From positions 1,302,001 through 1,366,000 of the forward strand of contig NZ_CP119327.1 of assembly GCF_022815905.2 (NCBI RefSeq): a DNA stretch of 64,000 nucleotides. The letters are read 5' to 3'. Both the position numbers and the translations under genes were made by a program. A model generated the notes under the pieces. That model saw only the letters and a list, made by a program, of their open reading frames with translations. It made no database searches and was not told the DNA's origin. This stretch comes from Staphylococcus sp. NRL 16/872. GTDB lineage: Bacteria > Bacillota > Bacilli > Staphylococcales > Staphylococcaceae. Of the stretch, positions 1 to 9,511 are shown one piece after another (position 1 is the first letter of the stretch; every line of letters begins with the position of its first letter).

Positions 1-65
1 AGTAAAAGTGCTATGTGCTTAATGACTTTAAAGTTCCGTTGATATTTGGAGGGAGGGAAATACAG

Positions 66-242
66 ATGTCTAAAACAGTAGTACGTAAAAATGAATCACT
101 AGAAGATGCATTACGTAGATTTAAACGTTCAGTATCTAAAAGTGGTACTATCCAAGAAGTACGTAAACGTGAATTTTACGAAAAACCAAGCGTAAAACGT
201 AAAAAGAAATCAGAAGCTGCACGTAAACGTAAATTCAAATAA
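66..242 (+). CDS. rpsU: 30S ribosomal protein S21
   Basis: Small basic protein of the 30S subunit, 58 residues, the usual bS21 length. It begins [19 protein letters not shown] and ends in a Lys/Arg-rich tail, both typical of the family. The ATG at 66 is chosen over an upstream in-frame ATG because a strong GGAGGGAGG Shine-Dalgarno sequence lies just before it (about 48-57). A terminator follows directly, so it is probably separated from the next gene. Identification is secure. Confidence 0.97.
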
Positions 243-289
243 TTAATAGCTCTGTTGACTCCCTCAACAAGAATGTTAATTATATATAT

Positions 290-326
290 ACTCTCGATTA
301 GCCTTTGCTAATCGGGAGTTTTTTTA
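290..326 (+). terminator. Rho-independent terminator after rpsU
   Basis: A 13-bp stem with one G-T wobble (290-302 with 307-319, sharing CGATTAGC/GCTAATCG), a four-base loop and a run of seven T. It ends the rpsU transcript. Confidence 0.85.
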
Positions 327-404
327 TATCCAATTAGTTTTTCACTAACACTATAATATATAAATAGATTCATGTATAATCATAAACGAGAGCGAGGTGA
401 AATT

Positions 405-1115
405 GTGACTTATTCTAACGCAATACATATAGGTTTTAATTCAGTTTTATCTAATATTTCTTGGATGAAAGATTTATCTAATACACTTACTCATCCTATT
501 ATTTCTTTAGTATTAACTTGTATTATATTTTTAGGCTTTTTATACCAACTATATTCTAAAAGGTTTAATTTAGCAGGTATCCTTGCTTCTTTAGCATTAT
601 TGGTTTTATTTTTAGGCTTTTTAATTAGTGGGGATGTTAATTTAATTTCTATATTGCTATTCTTCGTTGGTACGGTATTAGTGATAATTGAATTATTTAT
701 AGTAGGTGCCGTAATAGGGACTATAGGCATTACCCTAATAGTGCTAAGTATTATAATGCTTGGAGATAATATTCTCCTGATGTTACTAAATGTAATAATT
801 GCCATAATCTTGGCTATTATTGAGTGGGTGATATTAGTGAAAGTATTCAAAAGAAAGATTCCATTTTTAGATAAGGTTGTATTAAAAGACTCCACATCTG
901 CTGATGCAGGTTATAGATCTCACGATGACCGTTCTCATTTAGTTGGACAAACCGCTCGTACCGTTACGGATTTAAGACCAGCAGGTATCATTTATATTAA
1001 TAATGAAAGAATTGACGCTGTGTCTGATGGTTCTTTTATTCTTAGAAATAAAGAAGTGAAAATTCTTGAAGTTGAAGGTACGAGAGTTGTTGTAAGAGAA
1101 ATAGAACACTTATAA
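405..1115 (+). CDS. NfeD-family membrane protein (short form)
   Basis: Partner of flotillin-like proteins. About five hydrophobic segments lie between residues 30 and 145, followed by a soluble C-terminal part of about 90 residues that fits the NfeD OB-fold. The N-terminal ClpP-like serine protease domain of long NfeD proteins such as Bacillus YqeZ is absent. I place the start at GTG 405, behind GAGGTGA (394-400), instead of the upstream in-frame ATG at 372, which has no ribosome binding site. It lies 12 bp before floA, so the two are probably cotranscribed and membrane-associated. The family call is firm; the molecular role is inferred. Confidence 0.8.
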   Translation: MTYSNAIHIGFNSVLSNISWMKDLSNTLTHPIISLVLTCIIFLGFLYQLYSKRFNLAGILASLALLVLFLGFLISGDVNLISILLFFVGTVLVIIELFIVGAVIGTIGITLIVLSIIMLGDNILLMLLNVIIAIILAIIEWVILVKVFKRKIPFLDKVVLKDSTSADAGYRSHDDRSHLVGQTARTVTDLRPAGIIYINNERIDAVSDGSFILRNKEVKILEVEGTRVVVREIEHL

Positions 1116-1127
1116 AGGAGCGATTTA

Positions 1128-2114
1128 ATGTTTAGTTTTGGACTTATCATCATTGTTGTCATCATTATAGTAGCATTATTATTGCTATTCTCATTTGTGC
1201 CAGTAGGACTTTGGATATCTGCAATTGCGGCAGGTGTGAAAGTAGGTATTGGCACATTAGTAGGTATGAGATTACGTCGCGTATCTCCACGAAAAGTTAT
1301 TAATCCACTTATTAAAGCTCATAAAGCTGGATTAAATTTGAAAACAAATCAATTAGAATCTCATTATCTTGCAGGTGGTAATGTTGATAGAGTAGTAGAT
1401 GCAAATATCGCTGCGCAACGTGCAGATATTAATTTACCATTTGAACGAGGTGCAGCAATCGACTTAGCTGGTCGTGATGTATTAGAAGCTGTTCAAATGT
1501 CAGTAAATCCGAAAGTGATTGAAACACCATTTATTACTGGTGTAGCAATGAATGGGATTGAAGTTAAAGCGAAAGCTAGAATTACAGTTCGTGCGAATAT
1601 TTCACGATTAGTCGGTGGTGCCGGAGAAGAAACAATTATTGCTCGTGTCGGTGAAGGTATTGTTTCTACAATTGGTTCAAGTGAACATCACACTCAAGTG
1701 CTAGAAAATCCTGATAATATTTCTAAGACAGTATTAAGTAAAGGATTAGATTCAGGTACAGCATTTGAAATTCTATCAATCGATATTGCTGATGTAGATA
1801 TCGGTAAAAATATCGGTGCTGACTTACAAACTGAACAAGCGCTTGCAGATAAAAATATTGCGCAAGCCAAAGCCGAAGAACGTCGTGCTATGGCAGTAGC
1901 ATCTGAACAAGAAATGAAAGCTCGTGTTCAAGAAATGCGTGCTAAAGTTGTTGAAGCTGAATCAGAAGTTCCTCTTGCTATGGCTGAGGCTTTACGCAAA
2001 GGTAACATCGGTGTGAAAGATTATTATAATTTAAAAAATGTAGAAGCAGATACAGGTATGAGAAATGCAATAAATAAACGTACTGAACAAAACGATGACG
2101 AATCACCGAAGTAA
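1128..2114 (+). CDS. floA: Flotillin-like protein FloA
   Basis: Membrane-microdomain scaffold of 328 residues. Residues 5-45 are hydrophobic and form the membrane anchor. An SPFH/PHB-like domain follows, and the C-terminal third has alternating Ala/Glu/Lys repeats (around 235-285, e.g. [21 protein letters not shown]) typical of a flotillin coiled coil. AAAGGAGCG precedes the ATG. Sits between nfeD and a small charged membrane protein, the same neighbourhood as Bacillus yqeZ-yqfA-yqfB. Confidence 0.93.
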   Translation: MFSFGLIIIVVIIIVALLLLFSFVPVGLWISAIAAGVKVGIGTLVGMRLRRVSPRKVINPLIKAHKAGLNLKTNQLESHYLAGGNVDRVVDANIAAQRADINLPFERGAAIDLAGRDVLEAVQMSVNPKVIETPFITGVAMNGIEVKAKARITVRANISRLVGGAGEETIIARVGEGIVSTIGSSEHHTQVLENPDNISKTVLSKGLDSGTAFEILSIDIADVDIGKNIGADLQTEQALADKNIAQAKAEERRAMAVASEQEMKARVQEMRAKVVEAESEVPLAMAEALRKGNIGVKDYYNLKNVEADTGMRNAINKRTEQNDDESPK

Positions 2115-2132
2115 CTAACAAGGGGTGATTAA

Positions 2133-2837
2133 ATGAATATAGGTATTCTCATATTTGTAATATCTGTTATTATATCGATTGTGAGCGCAATGCGTGATAA
2201 AAGTCATGAAGAGCGTCATAATCAACGTCCTCCTCAAAGAAAAGTTGGGGGACCTAATCAAAAACCTGAACGTAAAAAAGGGTTTTTCGAACAATTAGAA
2301 GAAGCTTTCAACGAATTTGAAAAAGATTTATCAGATGAACCTAAGCAAACAAAAAAGTCTCAAAAAAAATCACAACATAAGAAAAAGAAAGTTTATCAAG
2401 ATAAAAATCTTGAAAAAGAAATATATGAAGAGCAAAAACCCGAAGAAATCGGGCGAATGCAAAGACAACAACATCGTAAAGTTGAAATGCAACAAACCCA
2501 ACAAAATAAAACAGAAAACCAAGGACGCCGTAGGGGTAACGAACGTCAAAAATTACAAAAGAAATTAGAACAAGAATTAGTTGATAGTTTATATAATGTT
2601 CGTTCTGAAATTGATCGAGAAAAAGAAAAGCAACTTACTCGTATTGAAAATAAAGCACGTGCTATTATTGAAGATAAAAATTTATCTGAACGAACTAAGC
2701 GCTATCGATTAAAACAATTGCTTAATAGTAAATCTATCGAACAAGATATGACACATCAAAGTTTACAATTTGATAAAGATCCCATTATTAATGGGCTAAT
2801 TTGGCAAGAAGTGCTCGAAAAACCTAAGCAATTATAA
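2133..2837 (+). CDS. Hypothetical membrane-anchored, highly charged coiled-coil protein
   Basis: No function recognised. Residues 1-20 form one hydrophobic helix, then an N-terminal positive patch and about 200 residues rich in Lys, Glu, Gln and Arg with no Cys. Long stretches such as 140-205 are predicted by eye to be helical coiled coil. GGGGTGA precedes the ATG, and the gene follows floA by 18 bp, so it is probably the last gene of the floA transcript. Topology suggests a short anchor with a cytoplasmic rod. A role with the flotillin scaffold is inference from position only. Confidence 0.65.
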   Translation: MNIGILIFVISVIISIVSAMRDKSHEERHNQRPPQRKVGGPNQKPERKKGFFEQLEEAFNEFEKDLSDEPKQTKKSQKKSQHKKKKVYQDKNLEKEIYEEQKPEEIGRMQRQQHRKVEMQQTQQNKTENQGRRRGNERQKLQKKLEQELVDSLYNVRSEIDREKEKQLTRIENKARAIIEDKNLSERTKRYRLKQLLNSKSIEQDMTHQSLQFDKDPIINGLIWQEVLEKPKQL

Positions 2838-2871
2838 TGAGTCATTTACTTTAAAAATAAAATTATTTAAA

Positions 2872-2926
2872 GGAGCAGAACATTGAAATCTTTGGAATTA
2901 ACATTGATTTCTGTTCTGCTCTTTTT
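2872..2926 (+). terminator. Terminator after the floA cluster
   Basis: GGAGCAGAACA (2872-2882) pairs with TGTTCTGCTCT (2912-2922). The stem is extended by GAAATC/GATTTC, and a CTTTTT tail follows. The rest of the gap to phoH (2927-3224) is AT-rich without a gene; a TATAAT at 3163-3168 is a plausible phoH -10, but no good -35 was seen. Confidence 0.75.
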
Positions 2927-3224
2927 ACTTTGTACTACAGATATATGATTTGAAAGCTAAAATCTAAAAATTTAAATAATACTTATTATTAATACTAAAA
3001 TTAAGTAATATTCTACCATGGACAAAACCTATTACATTTGTATCCTTTAACATTGTTTAGTAAAATTTAAGTGACAGATAGTATTACTATAAACAACTAT
3101 TTAATATCAGTAATTTAGAAATCTACTAAGTTTTATAATTTATTTTAATGGAAAATTGGAGTTATAATTAAAACTGTCAATTTAAATTAATAAACATATT
3201 GTATTAGTGAAAAGGAGCGCTTTT

Positions 3225-4172
3225 ATGCCAGGAATAATTCAAATAGACGACATTAATCATTCTCAAGCTTTAATAGGTAATAACGATGAACATTTAAAAG
3301 CTATAGAGGAAGCGTTCGATGTCGTGATACATGCTCGTGGACAAGAAATTGCTGTAAAAGGCCAGGTATTAGAGCATGTTGAAAAAGCAGAATTAGTTCT
3401 AAAAAATTTATTAAAGGTAATTGAATTGGGAAACTCGATTTCACTGAAAGATGTTGAAGCTGCTATTAAAATGGCACAAAATGATACAATTCAATATTTA
3501 CTAGATTTATATGACGAAGAAATTACTAAAGATGCATTTGGTAAAACTATTCGCGCTAAAACAATGGGACAAAGATTATATATTAATGCAATGAAACGCA
3601 ATGATTTAGTTTTCGGTATCGGTCCAGCAGGTACAGGTAAAACCTTTTTAGCAGTTGTTTATGCAGCTAAACAATTAAGAAAAGGGAATGTTAAACGCAT
3701 TGTTTTAACAAGACCTGCAGTTGAAGCTGGAGAGTCTTTAGGTTTCTTACCAGGCGATTTAAAAGAAAAAGTTGATCCTTATTTAAGACCTTTATATGAT
3801 GGTTTAAATACTGTGCTAGGAAGAGAACAAACTGCTCGCTTTATTGAGCGTGGTACAATTGAAATTGCACCTTTAGCATACATGCGTGGACGAACATTAG
3901 ATGATGCGTTTGTTATCCTTGATGAAGCACAAAACACTACGCACGCACAAATGAAAATGTTCTTAACTCGATTAGGCTTCGGTTCAAAAATGGTTGTCAC
4001 TGGCGACCAAACGCAAATTGACTTGCCAAAAGGCGTAAAAAGTGGTTTGAAAGAAGCAGTTAAAAAATTACATGGTGTGAAGGGCATTAATATTATGCAA
4101 TTAGACCAAAGTGATGTAGTAAGACATCCATTAGTAAGTAAAATTATTGATCGATATGAAGGAGACATTTAA
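3225..4172 (+). CDS. phoH: PhoH-like ATPase
   Basis: P-loop NTPase of the PhoH/YbeZ family, 315 residues. Walker A GPAGTGKT lies at about residues 133-140 and a Walker B-like VILDEAQNTT at about 230. I choose ATG 3225 because AAAGGAGCGC sits directly upstream; the in-frame GTG at 3207 lies before that site. The stop codon abuts the ybeY start. PhoH-YbeY pairing is widespread and points to a role in rRNA maturation or quality control. The exact biochemical function of the family is not settled. Confidence 0.92.
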   Translation: MPGIIQIDDINHSQALIGNNDEHLKAIEEAFDVVIHARGQEIAVKGQVLEHVEKAELVLKNLLKVIELGNSISLKDVEAAIKMAQNDTIQYLLDLYDEEITKDAFGKTIRAKTMGQRLYINAMKRNDLVFGIGPAGTGKTFLAVVYAAKQLRKGNVKRIVLTRPAVEAGESLGFLPGDLKEKVDPYLRPLYDGLNTVLGREQTARFIERGTIEIAPLAYMRGRTLDDAFVILDEAQNTTHAQMKMFLTRLGFGSKMVVTGDQTQIDLPKGVKSGLKEAVKKLHGVKGINIMQLDQSDVVRHPLVSKIIDRYEGDI

Positions 4173-4634
4173 ATGTTTACAATTGATTTTAATGATCACA
4201 CTGGACTCGTCAAAGAGGATTGGTATCAACAAATTGATGACTTACTCAATTTTGCAAAAGATCAAGAAAATATCAAAGAAGAAGCTGAACTTTCAGTTAC
4301 CTTTGTAGATAAAGATGAAATCCAAGATATTAACAAAACGTATCGCGATAAAGACAAAGTTACAGATGTTATTTCATTTGCACTTGAAGAAGACGAACCT
4401 GAGATTTCAGGCATGGACATTCCACGTGTATTAGGTGACATCATTATTTGTACTGATGTTGCTCAAGAACAAGCAGATAGTTATGGACATTCATTTGAAC
4501 GTGAACTTGGATTTTTAGCATTACATGGATTTTTACATTTATTAGGTTATGATCATATGAATGAAGAAGATGAGAAAGAAATGTTTGGCCGTCAAGATAC
4601 AATATTAAATGCTTATGGATTGACTAGAGATTAA
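4173..4634 (+). CDS. ybeY: Endoribonuclease YbeY
   Basis: Zinc-dependent endoribonuclease acting in 16S rRNA 3'-end processing and ribosome quality control. The 153-residue protein carries the family zinc motif [11 protein letters not shown], with His at about 118, 122 and 128. The ATG begins at the base after the phoH stop, and GAAGGAGA at the end of phoH serves as its ribosome binding site. Length and motif are standard. Confidence 0.95.
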   Translation: MFTIDFNDHTGLVKEDWYQQIDDLLNFAKDQENIKEEAELSVTFVDKDEIQDINKTYRDKDKVTDVISFALEEDEPEISGMDIPRVLGDIIICTDVAQEQADSYGHSFERELGFLALHGFLHLLGYDHMNEEDEKEMFGRQDTILNAYGLTRD

Positions 4635-4977
4635 TAGATTTATAAATAGATTTAAATACACTTTTGATGGTTTTAAAACGCTTCTTATAAAAGATCATAA
4701 TTACTTATTGCATATGATTGTTGCACTAATTGCAATTATTTTAGGATTCGTGTTTCATTTAAATCGATTTGAATGGATGTTTATAATACTAGCGATTGTT
4801 TTAGTACTGACGTTAGAAGCAGTTAATACTGCAATTGAGTGCGTGGTCGATTTAGTAACCATGGATTATCATGAACTTGCTAAACAAGCGAAAGATATAG
4901 CAGCGTTCAGTGTGATGTTAGTCTCTATCTTTGCATTGATTATAGGATTAATTATTTTTATTCCACATATTTTTTAG
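4630..4977 (+). CDS. dgkA: Diacylglycerol/undecaprenol kinase DgkA (unusual start)
   Basis: Small integral membrane kinase; Gram-positive members phosphorylate undecaprenol. The active-site motif [12 protein letters not shown] and the [11 protein letters not shown] helix are present with three hydrophobic segments. The only standard in-frame start is TTG 4708, which would give 89 residues and delete the conserved amphipathic N-terminus ([11 protein letters not shown]). That segment is encoded in frame from 4630 onward with no ATG, GTG or TTG back to the in-frame stop at 4621. I therefore propose ATT 4630, overlapping the ybeY stop and giving 115 residues, the normal family length. Start is uncertain; family is firm. 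Confidence 0.75.
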   Translation: MNRFINRFKYTFDGFKTLLIKDHNYLLHMIVALIAIILGFVFHLNRFEWMFIILAIVLVLTLEAVNTAIECVVDLVTMDYHELAKQAKDIAAFSVMLVSIFALIIGLIIFIPHIF

Positions 4978-4998
4978 GTGGAAAAGGGGATGAGGTAA

Positions 4999-5403
4999 AT
5001 GAGTTATCAATCGCATTATTTTCAAGAAGCAAGAGAAGCACAAAAACGTGCCTATGCACCATATAGTAAATTCAAAGTCGGCGCTTATTTAAAAGCGAAA
5101 GATGGTCGTACATTTTATGGCGCTAATGTGGAAAATGCAGCATATCCATCTAGTATATGTGCTGAAAGATCAAGTCTAGTCGCAGCAATTGCAGAAGGCT
5201 ACAGACCTGGGGACTTTGAATCTATTACTGTCACAGTTGATGCAGAGAAACCGTCATCGCCATGTGGCACTTGTAGACAAGTATTAAAAGAATTATGTGA
5301 TGATGATATGCCAGTGTATATGACAAATCACAAAGGAGAATTATTAGAGTCAACGGTAGCAGAATTATTACCTCATGGCTTCTCAGGAAAGGATTTAGAA
5401 TAA
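4999..5403 (+). CDS. cdd: Cytidine deaminase
   Basis: Deaminates cytidine and deoxycytidine to uridines in pyrimidine salvage. The 134-residue protein has the zinc and catalytic motif CAE (Cys54, Glu56) and PCGTC (Cys89, Cys92), as in tetrameric CDAs. GATGAGGT precedes the ATG. It lies between dgkA and era and its stop abuts the era start, a conserved Firmicutes order. Confidence 0.96.
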   Translation: MSYQSHYFQEAREAQKRAYAPYSKFKVGAYLKAKDGRTFYGANVENAAYPSSICAERSSLVAAIAEGYRPGDFESITVTVDAEKPSSPCGTCRQVLKELCDDDMPVYMTNHKGELLESTVAELLPHGFSGKDLE

Positions 5404-6303
5404 ATGACAGAATATAAGTCAGGATTTGTTTCTATTATAGGAAGACCAAATGTTGGTAAATCAACATTTATGAACAGAGTAATAGGACATAAAATTGCAA
5501 TTATGTCAGATAAAGCTCAAACAACACGTAATAAAATTCAAGGTGTCATGACAAGAGATGATGCACAAATCATCTTTTTAGATACACCAGGCATCCACAA
5601 ACCTAAACATAAATTAGGTGATTACATGATGCGTGTTGCTAAAAATACACTTTCAGAAATTGACGCTATTATGTTTATGGTAAACGTAAATGAAGAAATT
5701 GGACGTGGCGATGAGTACATTATGGAAATGTTGAAAAATGTTAAAACGCCAGTATTTTTAGTGCTAAATAAAATAGATTTAGTGCACCCAGATGCATTAA
5801 TGCCAAGAATTGAACAATATAAAGAATATATGGATTTTACTGAAATCGTGCCAATTTCAGCATTAGAAGGCTTAAACGTTGACCATTTTATCGATGTTTT
5901 AAAAACATACTTACCTGAAGGGCCGAAGTATTATCCAGATGATCAAATTTCTGACCATCCAGAACAATTCGTAGTAAGTGAGATTATTCGTGAAAAAATC
6001 TTGCATTTAACGAGTGAAGAAATTCCGCACGCTATTGGTGTAAATGTAGATAGAATGATTAAAGAAAGCGAAGATCGTGTTAGAGTTGAAGCTACAATTT
6101 ACGTAGAACGCGATTCTCAAAAAGGAATTGTAATCGGTAAAGGTGGAAAAAAACTCAAAGAAGTCGGTAAACGCGCTCGTCAAGATATCGAGATGCTACT
6201 TGGCTCAAAAGTATATTTAGAACTTTGGGTTAAAGTTCAAAAAGATTGGCGTAATAAAGTGAATTTCATTCGTCAAATGGGTTATATTGAAGACCAAGAT
6301 TAA
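5404..6303 (+). CDS. era: GTPase Era
   Basis: Essential ribosome-assembly GTPase that binds the 16S rRNA 3' end. The 299-residue protein has G1 GRPNVGKS (13-20), G3 DTPG (60-63), G4 NKID near 122, and a C-terminal KH domain with the GKGGK loop. The ATG follows the cdd stop directly. The neighbouring ybeY works on the same part of 16S rRNA. Confidence 0.97.
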   Translation: MTEYKSGFVSIIGRPNVGKSTFMNRVIGHKIAIMSDKAQTTRNKIQGVMTRDDAQIIFLDTPGIHKPKHKLGDYMMRVAKNTLSEIDAIMFMVNVNEEIGRGDEYIMEMLKNVKTPVFLVLNKIDLVHPDALMPRIEQYKEYMDFTEIVPISALEGLNVDHFIDVLKTYLPEGPKYYPDDQISDHPEQFVVSEIIREKILHLTSEEIPHAIGVNVDRMIKESEDRVRVEATIYVERDSQKGIVIGKGGKKLKEVGKRARQDIEMLLGSKVYLELWVKVQKDWRNKVNFIRQMGYIEDQD

Positions 6304-6334
6304 AAAATAGTTAGATTAGAGGCCGGTGAAGGAA

Positions 6335-7087
6335 ATGCTCGAAAGACAAAAAGGGATTATTATTAAATCAGTTGACTATGGTGAATCTGATAAAATTATC
6401 ACTATTTTAAATGAATATGGTGCTAAAATTCCTTTAATGGTTAGACGTGCTAAAAAATCAAGAACTGGCCTACAAGCCCATACGCAATTATTTGTGTATG
6501 GCTTATTTATTTATAATAAATGGCGCGGTATGGGGACTTTGTCTTCAATTGATGTCATTAATCAGTATTATGACTTACGTTTAGATATTTTTAATAGTAG
6601 TTATGCAACACTTTGCGCAGAAACGATTGATCGCTCGATGGAGCAAGATGAAGTGTCAACATATCATTATCAATTATTGCATTTTGTATTGGAAAAAATA
6701 GAAGAAGGCGACTCTGCTCAATTAATGTCAATCATTGTGTTATTAAAATGTATGAGCCGATTCGGTTTCACAGCTTTCTTTGACCATTCAGCAATTTCAG
6801 GAGATACAGATCAATCTCAACTAGTAGCATATAGCTTTAGATTTGACGGTACAATTACTGAAAAAGAACTAACACAAGATCCTCATGCTTTGCGTATTTC
6901 AAATAAAACATTTTATTTACTAGATGTTCTTCAAAAATTACCAATTAATAAAATGAATCATTTCAACATTAATCAAGACATTTTAGATGAAATGTCTGAA
7001 TTACTTATTATGCTTTATAGAGAGTATGCAGGCATGTATTTCAAAAGTCAGAAACTTATAAATCAATTAAAACGACTTGATGAATAA
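6335..7087 (+). CDS. recO: DNA repair protein RecO
   Basis: Recombination mediator that helps load RecA together with RecF and RecR; 250 residues. The N-terminal OB-fold region ([17 protein letters not shown]) and the helical C-terminal part match staphylococcal RecO. I start at ATG 6335 (MLERQKG); an in-frame GTG at 6326 overlaps the likely ribosome binding site. The four-Cys zinc finger found in many RecO proteins is not evident, which I recall is also true of S. aureus RecO. Confidence 0.93.
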   Translation: MLERQKGIIIKSVDYGESDKIITILNEYGAKIPLMVRRAKKSRTGLQAHTQLFVYGLFIYNKWRGMGTLSSIDVINQYYDLRLDIFNSSYATLCAETIDRSMEQDEVSTYHYQLLHFVLEKIEEGDSAQLMSIIVLLKCMSRFGFTAFFDHSAISGDTDQSQLVAYSFRFDGTITEKELTQDPHALRISNKTFYLLDVLQKLPINKMNHFNINQDILDEMSELLIMLYREYAGMYFKSQKLINQLKRLDE

Positions 7088-7100
7088 TCTAAAATTTAAA

Positions 7101-7140
7101 AAACCACACTTAAACAGATGAGAACGTTTAAGTGTGGTTT
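7101..7140. terminator. Bidirectional terminator between recO and glyS
   Basis: A perfect 15-bp inverted repeat, AAACCACACTTAAAC (7101-7115) with GTTTAAGTGTGGTTT (7126-7140). A-rich sequence lies on the left, so the converging minus-strand glyS transcript also gets a U-tract. Confidence 0.85.
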
Positions 7141-7151
7141 AACTTTAATTA

Positions 7152-8543
7152 TTAAAATGCTACTTTTTCAGCTAAGAATGTTTCTAATTCTGAAATAGGC
7201 ATACGTACTTGTTCCATAGAATCTCTATCACGAACAGTTACTTGGTTATCTTCTAATGAATCGAAGTCGAAAGTGATACAATATGGTGTACCGATTTCAT
7301 CTTGACGACGGTAACGTTTACCGATTGATTGAGATTCATCAAAGTCAACTGAGAATTTAGCGCTTAATTGTTCGAAGATTATAATTGCTTCTTCTGATAA
7401 TTTTTTACTTAATGGTAACACTGCAGCTTTATATGGCGCTAAAGCAGGGTGGAAGTGCATAACTGTACGTGCATCTTTACTTCCTTCTACACCTTCTTCT
7501 TCATATGCATCACATAAGAAAGCTAATGTAACACGGTCAGCACCTAATGATGGTTCAATACAATATGGAACGTATTTTTCATTTGTTTCAGGATCATGAT
7601 ATTTGAAATCTTCACCTGAATGTTCACTATGTTTTTTCAAATCAAAGTCTGTACGACTAGCGATACCCCAAAGTTCGCCCCAACCAAATGGGAAACGATA
7701 TTCGATATCTGTAGTTGCATTAGAGTAGTGAGATAATTCTTCCTCATCATGGTCACGTAAACGCATGTTTTCTTCGTTAATATTTAAGTCTTTTAACCAT
7801 TGGCTAGCAAATGTTTTCCAATAGTTTTGCCATTCGATTTCTTCACCAGGTTTACAGAAGAATTCTAATTCCATTTGTTCAAATTCTCTTGTTCTGAAAA
7901 TGAAGTTACCTGGAGTGATTTCGTTACGGAAAGATTTACCAATTTGACCAATACCAAATGGTAATTTTTTACGCATAGAACGTTGTACATTTTTGTAGTT
8001 TACAAAAATACCTTGAGCAGTTTCTGGACGTAAGAAAAGCTCATTAGTAGAGTCTTCAGTTACACCTTGGAAAGTTTTGAACATTAAATTGAATTGACGA
8101 ATATCTGTCCAATTTGCTGTACCACTAACAGGACAAACAATACCTTCGTCGTCAATGATTTTCTTCATTTCATCAAAGCTCAAGCCATCAGCAATAAAGT
8201 TTTCATCGCCTTTTTCTTTTTGCATGTAGTCTTCAATTAATTTATCTGCACGGTAACGAATTTTACTATCTTTGTTATCAATCATAGGGTCATTAAAGTT
8301 ACCTAAGTGACCTGATGCTTCCCAAGTTTTAGGGTTCATTAAAATAGCAGCATCAATACCAACATTAAATGGTGATTGAGTGATGAATTTTTGCCACCAA
8401 GCTTTTTTAACGTTATTTTTTAATTCAACACCTAATGGACCATAATCCCAAGTGTTTGATAAACCTCCATAAATATCACTACCAGGGAATACAAATCCTC
8501 TGTGCTTTGCTAATGCTACAATTGTATCCATATCTTTAACCAT
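7152..8543 (-). CDS. glyS: Glycyl-tRNA synthetase (alpha2 type)
   Basis: Class II aminoacyl-tRNA synthetase charging tRNA-Gly; 463 residues, a single-chain type as in other staphylococci. It begins [20 protein letters not shown]. Motif 2 lies near FRNEITPG and [14 protein letters not shown], and motif 3 near [16 protein letters not shown] precedes the ATG on the minus strand. Expression is set by the T-box leader upstream. Confidence 0.96.
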   Translation of the reverse strand: MVKDMDTIVALAKHRGFVFPGSDIYGGLSNTWDYGPLGVELKNNVKKAWWQKFITQSPFNVGIDAAILMNPKTWEASGHLGNFNDPMIDNKDSKIRYRADKLIEDYMQKEKGDENFIADGLSFDEMKKIIDDEGIVCPVSGTANWTDIRQFNLMFKTFQGVTEDSTNELFLRPETAQGIFVNYKNVQRSMRKKLPFGIGQIGKSFRNEITPGNFIFRTREFEQMELEFFCKPGEEIEWQNYWKTFASQWLKDLNINEENMRLRDHDEEELSHYSNATTDIEYRFPFGWGELWGIASRTDFDLKKHSEHSGEDFKYHDPETNEKYVPYCIEPSLGADRVTLAFLCDAYEEEGVEGSKDARTVMHFHPALAPYKAAVLPLSKKLSEEAIIIFEQLSAKFSVDFDESQSIGKRYRRQDEIGTPYCITFDFDSLEDNQVTVRDRDSMEQVRMPISELETFLAEKVAF

Positions 8544-8569
8544 ATAATCTCTCCTTTAGAATAAAAAAC

Positions 8570-8769
8570 GTCCCAAGACAATAAATAAATGTAAAGTCAC
8601 ATTTATTATTATCTTGGGACGAGTTAATTGATTTATCTATATAAAAATAATATAGTTTAAACTAATTTTAACCCGCGGTTCCACCCAATTTAGTGTAGAC
8701 ACTCGCTTTTATGAATTTAATGATTAGGCCAAGTTATTTTGTTAAGCTCACACCATCCTTAACTCGCTT
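8570..8769 (-). promoter_or_regulatory. T-box riboswitch (tRNA-Gly sensing) for glyS
   Basis: On the minus strand the conserved T-box core GGGTGGAACCGCG occupies 8674-8686. Its UGGA bulge would pair with the UCCA end of tRNA-Gly. A GGC triplet at 8728-8730 is a plausible Gly specifier. A long terminator hairpin (about 8570-8622, CGTCCCAAGA/TCTTGGGACG with a T-run) lies next to glyS. Uncharged tRNA-Gly should favour the antiterminator. The leader looks compact, about 200 nt. Specifier placement is inference. Confidence 0.9.
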
Positions 8770-8775
8770 ATTAAT

Positions 8776-8804
8776 AGTTTAATTCATTGATGATTTATAA
8801 GCAA
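8776..8804 (-). promoter_or_regulatory. Candidate glyS promoter
   Basis: Minus-strand TTGCTT (8799-8804), a 17-bp spacer and TAAACT (8776-8781). Transcription would start near 8769, just before the T-box stem I. Confidence 0.5.
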
Positions 8805-8818
8805 GGATTTGTATGCAT

Positions 8819-8847
8819 TTGTAGGTGTATGAATAAATAGGTATAAT
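8819..8847 (+). promoter_or_regulatory. Candidate ccpN promoter
   Basis: TTGTAG (8819-8824), a 17-bp spacer and a perfect TATAAT (8842-8847), about 30 bp before the proposed ccpN start. Divergent from the glyS promoter. Confidence 0.6.
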
Positions 8848-8876
8848 AGATATGAATTTAAAAGGGGTGAAGACCT

Positions 8877-9500
8877 ATAGAACTGAGTAAACGTCAAGAA
8901 CAGATAATAGAAATTGTTAAAACTGGTGGCCCAATCACTGGAGAGCATATTGCTGAAAAATTACAACTCACTCGTGCCACTTTGCGACCCGACTTAGCTA
9001 TCCTTACAATGTCAGGTTTTCTTGAAGCAAGACCACGAGTTGGCTATTATTATTCTGGTAAATCAAAAAATAAAATTTTGAGTGATCAGTTACGTCAATA
9101 TATTGTAAAAGATTATATGTCACCGCCTGTAATTGTCAAAGAAGACATGAGCATTTATGATGCTATTTGTACTATTTTTCTCGAAGATACAGGAACGTTA
9201 TTTATTACTAATGATAATAATGATTTTATAGGTGTTTGTTCAAGAAAGGACTTATTACGCGCATCAATGATTGGCGAAGACATTCATACTATGCCTGTAG
9301 GTGTTAATATGTCTAGAATGCCTAATCTTACTTATTTAGAGGAACATGAATTAGTCATATATGCGGCAGACCAAATGATTGAAAAAGAAATCGATTCTAT
9401 CCCTATAGTTAGAAAAAAAGACAATAATAAATATCAAGTGGTAGGTCGCATTTCTAAAACAACAATAGCGAAATTATTCGTATCATTATTTAAAGAATAG
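8877..9500 (+). CDS. ccpN: CcpN-type transcriptional repressor with HTH and two CBS domains (non-standard start)
   Basis: Homologue of Bacillus CcpN, the repressor of gluconeogenic genes. The N-terminal winged helix includes [12 protein letters not shown] and [27 protein letters not shown] in one frame, followed by two CBS domains (about residues 75-205). The only standard in-frame start is TTG 8982, which would remove most of the HTH. The conserved N-terminus [13 protein letters not shown] is encoded from 8880 with no ATG, GTG or TTG back to the stop at 8868. AAGGGGTG (8862-8869) is ideally spaced for ATA 8877, giving 207 residues; CTG 8883 is the alternative. Confidence 0.85.
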   Translation: MELSKRQEQIIEIVKTGGPITGEHIAEKLQLTRATLRPDLAILTMSGFLEARPRVGYYYSGKSKNKILSDQLRQYIVKDYMSPPVIVKEDMSIYDAICTIFLEDTGTLFITNDNNDFIGVCSRKDLLRASMIGEDIHTMPVGVNMSRMPNLTYLEEHELVIYAADQMIEKEIDSIPIVRKKDNNKYQVVGRISKTTIAKLFVSLFKE

Positions 9501-9511
9501 GTGGTATTACG

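Noticed and set aside
491-895. Minus-strand open frame of 134 codons inside nfeD
   Set aside because: Antisense shadow of a real membrane-protein gene; no ribosome binding site and low-complexity hydrophobic sequence reflecting AT-rich DNA.
2317-2568. Second open frame of 83 codons inside the charged coiled-coil gene
   Set aside because: Same-strand alternative frame of a Lys-rich gene; no start signal, and A-rich codons produce such shadows.
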